Positions 1-5,070 of a stretch of 7,525 nt of DNA are shown here, piece after piece. Position 1 is the first letter of the stretch. Each line of letters opens with the position of its first letter. The stretch lies in assembly GCA_043802345.1 (NCBI GenBank), contig JAZDLC010000424.1:1-7525 (forward strand), read 5' to 3'. The notes beneath the pieces are model-generated. The model was not told the origin of the DNA. It did no database searches and saw only the letters and a program-made list of their open reading frames with translations. This stretch comes from JAZDLC01 sp043802345 (lineage in GTDB: Bacteria; Planctomycetota; B15-G4; JADJEK01). A program made the translations under genes and the position numbers.

Positions 1-2984
1 GCGGCGGCGGAGGAGGCGTCAATCCCGGTCCGACCGGCGTGATCACCCTGAAGGCGCTCTTCCCCGGAGCATTCATCGGCGGCGGCAAGCCGAGCGTGGG
101 GGTGAGATGGCCGAAGTCAGGCGCCATGAGAGTGGCGCAAACCACTCCCGTCGTGCTGATCTTCTCCAAGTCGATGGATGCGGACACCATCAAGAACTCG
201 ACCTTCACTCTCACCAAGGAGGGGAGCACGACGCGCGTGTCCGCCACGGTCGCGATGGGCGCCATCACCGCCAATCGCGTGGCGGTGCTGATCCCGGAGC
301 AACCGCTGGAGGACGCAGCCAACTACACCGTGAACCTCGCCTCCGGCGTGACCGACCTGCAGGGGAAGACGGTCAAGAGCGAGGGCACGGATCTGTTCGG
401 CGGCCAGAGCTTCAGTTTCATGACCGCCAACGGAATGCGGCCGCCGGAAGATAGCTTCAATGTCGGCGCCATCTATCCCCCGCCCGGAGACGACAACGCC
501 GCGGTCGACACGGTCATCCAGCTCTTCTTCACCATGCCGGTGGACGCGGACGAGGTGGAAGGCGCTCTGACGGTGAAAGCGGGCAACCGCGTGATCCCGG
601 GCTCGGTCGATCTGGTGGTCGACCCGCGCGTGGTGCAGTTCACGCCCGCCCAGCAGTTTGCTCCCGGGACGAAGGTCACGGTCGAAGTCGCCTCGACGCT
701 TCCGAGTCTGGATGGCACCTTCTTCCTGAACGGCCCGGAAGGCCAACCGTTCTCCGAGTCGTTCACCGTCACCTCCGTGCACGCCCCGACCAGCATCGAC
801 CTGGTCGACAACGAGCCGATCGTGTTCGGACCGTTGACCTACGACGGCCGCCTGACCACCGAGAACATGGCGAAGTTCAAGGCGGACGTGCGGGTGCCCG
901 GCAGTACACCTCCGGCCGATTCGGTGACGCTCCTCTGCTTCCAGCAGAAGAAGGGGCAGAACACCGCGGCGCGCGGGTTCACGCAGAACAAGGGCAGCGG
1001 CAAGGTGCGCTTCAACAGCGATCTCTCGGAAGGGGACCAGGAGGCGGCGTTCGTCGACACCGGCTCGGTCGATCCTCCCCAACCGATGTTGATGGGCGCC
1101 TTCTGCACCCGGGGTTCGACGAACTCACCGGTCGGGCCCGCCGTCATGCCGATGGTCTGGGTCAAGACCTCGAAGCCGGAGATCACCCTGGGGCCTCCCG
1201 GCGATCCGGAAGCGCCTTACGACTTCCGCACGGTGCTTTCCGACCCGGCGATCTACGGCACCGCCTCGGAGCCGATCATCTCCTTCCGGGCCGTCACGGA
1301 CGCGCTCACCGATCCCACGACCTTCGACGCGGTGCCGTTGTCCGGCTTGACGGACGTGACCGACGAGAACCTGCTCTTCATCACCAAGCCGGGAAAACTG
1401 TGGACCAAGGCTGGCGGACCGCCGGACCCGCGGTTCCTTCCCTGGCCAATTGACGAGATTACCTTCAAGGATGCCATCGGCAATGAGGTCGAGATCGACA
1501 AGGAAACAGCAGGCCAGATCCACTACGAGGGATCGATCGGCGGACCTCTCGAGGCGGACACGACGGACGCGCTCAGAGTGCGGGTGGTCAAGGCGCACAA
1601 TCTGAAGCCGCTCAAGAATGCCGTGGTGACTGTCTCTGGTTTTCAGTTGACGCAGGCCGCGCCGATTTCGGGCTCCACGGACAAGTCGGGAGAGGTTTCC
1701 TTCTCGGCGATCGAGCTGGCGCCCTTTGGAACGTACCTCACCTTGACAGTCGACAAGTCGGAGCGCGACCCGTTCACGCTGGCCGGGTTCGAGAAGCCCG
1801 TGACACCGATCGGCATCAGTGTCGTGCTGGAGAAGACCAGTTCGGTACCGCAGCGCATCAGGGTCAAGACGCAGGATGACATTCCTGCCGAGGATCTCGC
1901 TCAAGCCTTCGTGGCCGCCGCTTCGGGTGCGGGGCGACCCGCCGAGGACGAACCGTCGAAGGTGATGGACAGTCGATTCTTCGTCACCGACCTTCCGGAG
2001 AGTACTGCCGGCAGCAAGAGTTTCCTGGACGTTGAAGCCGGCCGCCCGCAGGTGATCTCGAACCTCGAACACGACGGCATCGGATCGTATGTCTTCCGGC
2101 AGGGGCCGGTTCGGGTTTTTGACCAGGACGAGGTGGTCTCGTTCAGCTACGCCGACACGGCGGTTGGGGATCTCTCCAACACCACCGCCAACACGGTGGT
2201 CCTGAGGACCGACTTCGCCACGGCGGGAATTGTCGAGGACCCGGATGACATCGCGAGGGGTCGTCTCGTGGGTTGCATCCCCGGCCTCTGCGGCGTGCTT
2301 CCGCTCTCCTTCTCTCCCACGCCGCTGAATCCAGGAGATCCCACGACAGTCACGCTGTTCGCGCCGATCCCACCTTCGCTCTGGGTCGAGGAAACCGGCG
2401 GAGACGTCGCTCCAGCGCACGAACTCCTGATGCTGTATGGGGCCGGCTTGCTTGGCGGTGACCCGCCGGACTGGCTGCTGAACGATACCTTCCGTTTCGA
2501 GGTGGAGGCGGCCGAGACCGGTAGCCGGCGTCTGACGCGTCAGCGAATGGAACTGGCCTTCAATCACCTGATCGACGCGCCCACTGCTGAAGCTGTCGAC
2601 CTGCCTCTGGTTCCGGTGGTGACACAGAGTGGCCTGGGTCATCCCCCTTCCATTGTCATTGACATCCATAACGGTGCCGTGCCGGATGTCGAGCTGATCG
2701 ATACGCTGTTTCGGATCACTGTCACGTCGGCCAGCTCCGACCGGGTCTGGACCGTGCTGCTCCCGGGCGAGGTGACCACACTCGTCGCGCCGATCGTCTT
2801 TGATCTTCCAGCTCTCAACAGCACGCCGTTCGACGTTCCGGGGAACTTCGAGATCGAAGTGGAGGCGATCGAGTTCGAGGCGGCGGATGCTTTCGACTTC
2901 AATCTCTTCACCTTCTCCGACATCGAGCGACGCCACGCACGGCTCTCCCGTTCCGCCACCCTTTCGGTGACGACGCAACCATGA
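1..2984 (+). CDS. Large exported Ig-like (SbsA/Big_5-type) domain protein, 5'-partial
   Basis: The frame is open from position 3 to the TGA at 2982-2984, giving at least 993 residues. The GTG at 39 is the first possible start inside the window, but I doubt it: the codons before it read five glycines then VNPGPTG, like the flexible linker that follows the lipid-attached Cys of many outer-membrane lipoproteins. The true start is therefore probably just upstream. Numbering from 39, residues about 20-130 and 140-246 look like two bacterial Ig-like domains of the Big_5/SbsA type (patterns such as VVLIFSKSMD, LEDAANYTVNL and VIQLFFTMPVDAD, FAPGTKVTVEV). Residues about 512-600 resemble a carboxypeptidase-regulatory/Ig-like beta sandwich (LKNAVVTVSG, TDKSGEVSFSAIEL). 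The rest is beta-rich with no motif I recognise, and no membrane anchor or sorting signal is visible at the C-terminus. Probably a cell-surface structural or adhesive protein. Its stop overlaps the queC start. The exact function is unknown. Confidence 0.8.
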   Translation, partial: GGGGGVNPGPTGVITLKALFPGAFIGGGKPSVGVRWPKSGAMRVAQTTPVVLIFSKSMDADTIKNSTFTLTKEGSTTRVSATVAMGAITANRVAVLIPEQPLEDAANYTVNLASGVTDLQGKTVKSEGTDLFGGQSFSFMTANGMRPPEDSFNVGAIYPPPGDDNAAVDTVIQLFFTMPVDADEVEGALTVKAGNRVIPGSVDLVVDPRVVQFTPAQQFAPGTKVTVEVASTLPSLDGTFFLNGPEGQPFSESFTVTSVHAPTSIDLVDNEPIVFGPLTYDGRLTTENMAKFKADVRVPGSTPPADSVTLLCFQQKKGQNTAARGFTQNKGSGKVRFNSDLSEGDQEAAFVDTGSVDPPQPMLMGAFCTRGSTNSPVGPAVMPMVWVKTSKPEITLGPPGDPEAPYDFRTVLSDPAIYGTASEPIISFRAVTDALTDPTTFDAVPLSGLTDVTDENLLFITKPGKLWTKAGGPPDPRFLPWPIDEITFKDAIGNEVEIDKETAGQIHYEGSIGGPLEADTTDALRVRVVKAHNLKPLKNAVVTVSGFQLTQAAPISGSTDKSGEVSFSAIELAPFGTYLTLTVDKSERDPFTLAGFEKPVTPIGISVVLEKTSSVPQRIRVKTQDDIPAEDLAQAFVAAASGAGRPAEDEPSKVMDSRFFVTDLPESTAGSKSFLDVEAGRPQVISNLEHDGIGSYVFRQGPVRVFDQDEVVSFSYADTAVGDLSNTTANTVVLRTDFATAGIVEDPDDIARGRLVGCIPGLCGVLPLSFSPTPLNPGDPTTVTLFAPIPPSLWVEETGGDVAPAHELLMLYGAGLLGGDPPDWLLNDTFRFEVEAAETGSRRLTRQRMELAFNHLIDAPTAEAVDLPLVPVVTQSGLGHPPSIVIDIHNGAVPDVELIDTLFRITVTSASSDRVWTVLLPGEVTTLVAPIVFDLPALNSTPFDVPGNFEIEVEAIEFEAADAFDFNLFTFSDIERRHARLSRSATLSVTTQP

Positions 2985-3688
2985 AGTCCGTAACACTGCT
3001 CTCAGGCGGACTCGATTCCACGGTGGCCACCACCGCCGCCCTTCGCGATTCGGCAGTGGTGCTGGCGATCACGGTCGACTACCGCCAGCGCGCGGTGGTG
3101 CGGGAGGTGAACGCGGCGCGCAAGATCGCTCGCAAGCTGGGCATCCGGCACCGGGTGGTGAAGCTCGATTTCCTGGCGGAGTTGACCACGTCGGCGCTCG
3201 TCGACACCAGCATGCGCCTGCCGTTCCTTTCCGACGGGGAACTGGATGATCTCCGCGGAGTCGCCGAGGAGTCGATGCGCCAGGTCTGGGTGCCGAACCG
3301 CAACGGGCTGTTCGTCCAGATCGCGGCCTCGTTTGCGGAGGGGCTCGCGGCCGAGCAGGTCGTGGTCGGTTTCAACAGGGAGGAGGCGGGGACCTTTCCC
3401 GACAACTCGGCCGAGTTTCTGGAGCGGGCCAACTCCGCCCTGGCCCTCTCCACCCTCACGGGGGTTCGCCTCGTTTCTCCGACGATCGGGCTGGACAAGC
3501 AGCAGATCGTTCGGTTGGGATACGAACTGAACGCGCCACTGGCACATCTCTGGTCCTGCTACGCCGGTGGGCGGAGACACTGCCGGAGTTGCGAGTCCTG
3601 CCTGCGGCTGCTGCGGGCGCTGGACGCGGCCGGCGTGAAGGAGCGGTTCCTCGAGGAGTGGAGGGAGGCGAATGATGATGGGACCTAG
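2981..3688 (+). CDS. queC: 7-cyano-7-deazaguanine synthase (preQ0 synthase)
   Basis: QueC converts 7-carboxy-7-deazaguanine to preQ0 using ATP and ammonia, the step that makes the nitrile precursor of queuosine (or archaeosine); it is cytoplasmic. The 235 residues match the usual family length. Visible hallmarks are the ATP-pyrophosphatase P-loop SGGLDST (8-14), DYRQR (33-37), VPNRN (104-108; the common form is VPGRN) and a C-terminal zinc site with Cys193, Cys201, Cys204 and Cys207 in WSCYAGGRRHCRSCESC. The central GFNREEAGTFPDNS (130-143) differs from the SGYPDC form of E. coli and Bacillus enzymes and resembles archaeal-type QueC. The ATG lies in an ATGA overlap with the preceding stop and has only a weak GGTGA (2966-2970) upstream, which suggests translational coupling. 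No queD, queE or queF is present in the window. Confidence 0.95.
   Translation: MKSVTLLSGGLDSTVATTAALRDSAVVLAITVDYRQRAVVREVNAARKIARKLGIRHRVVKLDFLAELTTSALVDTSMRLPFLSDGELDDLRGVAEESMRQVWVPNRNGLFVQIAASFAEGLAAEQVVVGFNREEAGTFPDNSAEFLERANSALALSTLTGVRLVSPTIGLDKQQIVRLGYELNAPLAHLWSCYAGGRRHCRSCESCLRLLRALDAAGVKERFLEEWREANDDGT
3663..3668 (+). promoter_or_regulatory. Ribosome binding site of the lipoprotein gene, inside queC
   Basis: GGGAGG lies within the last codons of queC, upstream of three consecutive in-frame ATG codons at 3672, 3675 and 3678. The gaps are 3, 6 and 9 bases respectively, so the second or third ATG is better placed for initiation than the first. Confidence 0.55.
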
Positions 3689-4298
3689 AATCGGATGGCT
3701 GCTGGGCCTCTGCCTGCTGTCCGCGTGCAAGACGGCGCCGCCGCCGCCGCCTCCCGCCCGGGCGCCTTTTGCGGTCGAGGATTACCGGGAGCGAGCTCCC
3801 AGCGAGATCGCCGTGCTGCCCCCGACCATCGCCCCCAACTTCGGGACGGAGGAAGGGGACCTGCTCAGGGAGCATGTCTACACCCGGCTGATCGAAAAGG
3901 GGTACACGGTTCTGGATCCAGCGTTCGTCGATCAGGCGGTGTCGTCCCAGGTTGCCCGGGGACGGCGCAGTTCCGAGGCCGCGCCCCCGAGCGTCGCCTC
4001 CATGCGCGCATCTCTCGACACCGACGCCTATCTGTTTCTCGATGTCGTGAACGTCAAGGTCCTGCCGGGAGTGGATCCTTCCGTCTACCGGATCGAGGTG
4101 AGAGCGACCCTGCTGGATGGCGGAATCACCGGGGGCACCCTGTTCGAGCACCGCATCCCGGTCACCTATGAAGTGGACTACGGCGAGAACCGGGAGCTCT
4201 CACGGGCTCAGCTCGACGACATCCTCAGGCGATACGCGGCCCAACTGATCAACTCGCTGCCGGGGAGGATGGGGCCAGGAGTGAAGGTAAGTGGCTGA
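3672..4298 (+). CDS. Outer-membrane lipoprotein, GNA1162/DUF799-like
   Basis: A 208-residue protein with a short positively charged N-terminus, a hydrophobic stretch (GWLLGLCLL) and a clear lipobox LSAC (16-19), so Cys19 should be lipidated after signal peptidase II cleavage. Lys at +2 gives no Asp inner-membrane retention signal, which favours transfer to the outer membrane. Six prolines (23-28), encoded by a CCG-rich run, form a linker. The body follows the pattern I associate with GNA1162/DUF799 lipoproteins: a strand SEIAVLPP (44-51), LREHVYTRLIEKGYTVLDPAFVDQAV (65-90), a DTDAYLFLDV strand (117-125) and an IEVRATLLDGG strand (141-151). Such proteins are often encoded beside CsgG-like and DUF4810 lipoproteins; those partners are not seen here. 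The start overlaps queC by 17 bases; initiation may really be at 3675 or 3678. The family assignment is by eye; lipoprotein status is much firmer. Confidence 0.85.
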   Translation: MMMGPRIGWLLGLCLLSACKTAPPPPPPARAPFAVEDYRERAPSEIAVLPPTIAPNFGTEEGDLLREHVYTRLIEKGYTVLDPAFVDQAVSSQVARGRRSSEAAPPSVASMRASLDTDAYLFLDVVNVKVLPGVDPSVYRIEVRATLLDGGITGGTLFEHRIPVTYEVDYGENRELSRAQLDDILRRYAAQLINSLPGRMGPGVKVSG

Positions 4299-4326
4299 AG
4301 CATAGCGGGTTGTGCCTCTACTCGCG

Positions 4327-4406
4327 CCCTTGCCCTTGGCCCTTTCCCTGCTCCCCTCCGGCACCCCGCACCGGGCAGGGGAAGGGGCCGAGGGAACGGG
4401 CAAGGG
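4327..4406. repeat. Large imperfect GC-rich inverted repeat
   Basis: Two nested arm pairs are visible. The outer CCCTTGCCC (4327-4335) pairs perfectly with GGGCAAGGG (4398-4406). The inner GGCCCTTTCCCTGC (4338-4351) pairs with GCAGGGGAAGGGGCC (4375-4389) with one bulged G and a G-U pair. An apical CCGG (4358-4361) can also pair with CCGG (4371-4374). The 228-base gap between the lipoprotein gene and rpsO (4299-4526) holds this element, a possible rpsO promoter and the rpsO leader. No T-run follows the repeat, so it is not a classical intrinsic terminator. It could be a dispersed palindromic (REP-like) element, an mRNA-stabilising 3' structure or a site of Rho-type termination; the sequence alone does not decide. 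Confidence 0.75.
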
Positions 4407-4433
4407 TAAGGGAAGAGAGACTCGGTTTACCCC

Positions 4434-4462
4434 TTCCGCTTCCAGGAGAAAGCGTTTAGACT
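4434..4462 (+). promoter_or_regulatory. Candidate rpsO promoter (weak)
   Basis: The -10-like TAGACT (4457-4462) matches 4 of 6 consensus bases. It has a poor -35-like TTCCGC (4434-4439) 17 bases upstream. The region after the inverted repeat is the natural place for an rpsO promoter, but the match is weak. An alternative reading is TTTAGA (4455-4460) with TAGTAA (4476-4481). Confidence 0.18.
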
Positions 4463-4497
4463 CCGCGCGATACTGTAGTAAGCGACAAGAATTGGAT

Positions 4498-4523
4498 GTG
4501 CACAGAGCACGAGTGCGGACGAG
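4498..4523 (+). promoter_or_regulatory. rpsO leader with alternative short hairpins and weak SD
   Basis: Three complementary tetramers sit just before rpsO: GTGC (4498-4501), GCAC (4507-4510) and GTGC (4513-4516). The middle one can pair with either neighbour, giving two mutually exclusive small hairpins. They are followed by a weak Shine-Dalgarno-like GGACGAG (4517-4523) ahead of the ATG at 4527. S15 represses its own mRNA through leader structures in several bacteria, so a regulatory role is plausible, but nothing here matches a specific known S15 leader class by eye. Confidence 0.3.
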
Positions 4524-4526
4524 TTC

Positions 4527-4796
4527 ATGGTACTGACGGTTGACGACAAGGCGAAGATCATCGACGCCTACAAGCTGCACGAGGGCGACACTGGCTCGAC
4601 AGAGGTCCAGATCGCCGTTCTGACGACAAAGATTCGTCAGTTGACGGAACACCTGAAGACCCACAAGAAGGACCATGCCTCCCGGCGTGGTCTTCTGATG
4701 ATGGTGGGACGACGTTCCACGTTCCTCAAGTACCTGCGCAAGACTAACGAAAGCAGGTATCGGGAGATCGTGCTGAAGCTCGGTCTGCGGCGCTAA
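4527..4796 (+). CDS. rpsO: 30S ribosomal protein S15
   Basis: S15 is a primary 16S rRNA-binding protein of the small-subunit platform and contacts the 23S rRNA in an intersubunit bridge. The 89 residues are the standard length. Conserved features are HEGDTGSTEVQ (18-28), LTEHLKTHKKDHASRRGLL (39-57) and the C-terminal RYREIVLKLGLRR (78-89 region). The rRNA-contact residues Thr22, Gly23, His42, Asp49 and Ser52 are all present. The start is chosen because MVLTVDDKAKII aligns with the usual S15 N-terminus and no better upstream codon exists. It is followed by pnp, the widely conserved rpsO-pnp order. Upstream lie a lipoprotein gene and queC rather than the truB/rbfA/infB genes that often precede it. 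Confidence 0.98.
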   Translation: MVLTVDDKAKIIDAYKLHEGDTGSTEVQIAVLTTKIRQLTEHLKTHKKDHASRRGLLMMVGRRSTFLKYLRKTNESRYREIVLKLGLRR

Positions 4797-4832
4797 CCTG
4801 TCGTATGGGGATGTTCCGTTGAAGACCGATAC

Positions 4833-4860
4833 GGCTCGCCATCGAGCCCTGGGGATTTTT
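4833..4860 (+). terminator. Weak intrinsic terminator or attenuator after rpsO
   Basis: A perfect 6-bp stem GGCTCG (4833-4838) / CGAGCC (4843-4848) with loop CCAT is followed, after 7 bases, by five T residues (4856-4860). The gap between stem and T-run makes it imperfect, so partial readthrough into pnp is likely. E. coli has a comparable partial terminator between rpsO and pnp. It may equally be a decay-protecting 3' hairpin for rpsO mRNA. Confidence 0.4.
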
Positions 4861-4911
4861 CACATCCGTTCTGGAACTGGCCGCGTCCCGCGCATCGCGG
4901 AGCGCATCGAT

Positions 4912-4936
4912 TTGACGCTGTTTTTGTGGATTTAAT
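4912..4936 (+). promoter_or_regulatory. Candidate internal promoter for pnp
   Basis: TTGACG (4912-4917) matches the -35 consensus at 5 of 6 positions and TTTAAT (4931-4936) matches the -10 consensus at 5 of 6, but the spacer is only 13 bases, shorter than the usual 16-18. The patch is conspicuously AT-rich within a GC-rich neighbourhood and lies about 135 bases before the pnp start. The same TTTTT (4921-4925) also follows a pairing of GCGTC (4883-4887) with GACGC (4914-4918) that encloses a CCGCG/CGCGG hairpin (4888-4900), so a terminator-like role is an alternative. Confidence 0.3.
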
Positions 4937-4945
4937 GTTGGTTTG

Positions 4946-4965
4946 GCGGCTCCAGGGAGAGCCGC
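4946..4965 (+). other. pnp leader hairpin 1
   Basis: A perfect 7-bp stem, GCGGCTC (4946-4952) with GAGCCGC (4959-4965), closes a 6-base loop CAGGGA. It lies in the pnp 5' leader. In E. coli, RNase III cuts a leader hairpin and PNPase then degrades it to repress its own synthesis; a similar job here is inferred from position only. Confidence 0.5.
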
Positions 4966-5015
4966 GTCGGCTGCTGCGCCAGGCAGATAGCGGCAAGCAC
5001 ACGCAGAAGACCGCG

Positions 5016-5031
5016 TCGGACTGGAGTCCGA
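5016..5031 (+). other. pnp leader hairpin 2
   Basis: A perfect 6-bp stem, TCGGAC (5016-5021) with GTCCGA (5026-5031), closes a tetraloop TGGA and can be extended by a G-U pair. It ends 26 bases before the pnp ribosome binding site. The element CCGCGTCGG occurs just before it (5011-5019) and also next to hairpin 1 (4962-4970), so the two hairpins share a 9-base direct repeat. Confidence 0.45.
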
Positions 5032-5057
5032 TCCCCGCCGATTGCGCGCCCGCAGCC

Positions 5058-5063
5058 AGGAGG
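5058..5063 (+). promoter_or_regulatory. Strong ribosome binding site of pnp
   Basis: AGGAGG is followed after 7 bases by the GTG at 5071. This settles the start at 5071 over the in-frame GTG at 5080 and the later ATG at 5110. Confidence 0.85.
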
Positions 5064-5070
5064 AAATCGA

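Noticed and set aside
39..41. GTG at 39 as the true start of the first gene
   Set aside because: The frame is open to the window edge with a linker-like glycine run before it, and no ribosome binding site precedes it.
1125..2996. 623-codon open frame on the minus strand opposite the Ig-like protein
   Set aside because: It is antisense to a well-supported coding frame, is rich in Arg/Asp/Gly/His of the kind produced by reverse-frame reading of GC-rich codons, and shows no recognisable domain.
4407..4430. Intrinsic terminator directly after the large palindrome
   Set aside because: The bases after the stem are purine-rich with no T-run, and the minus-strand side also lacks one.
4312..4536. 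74-codon plus-strand frame covering the intergenic palindrome
   Set aside because: It starts at a GTG without a ribosome binding site, its protein is a translation of the inverted repeat, and it runs into the rpsO start in another frame.
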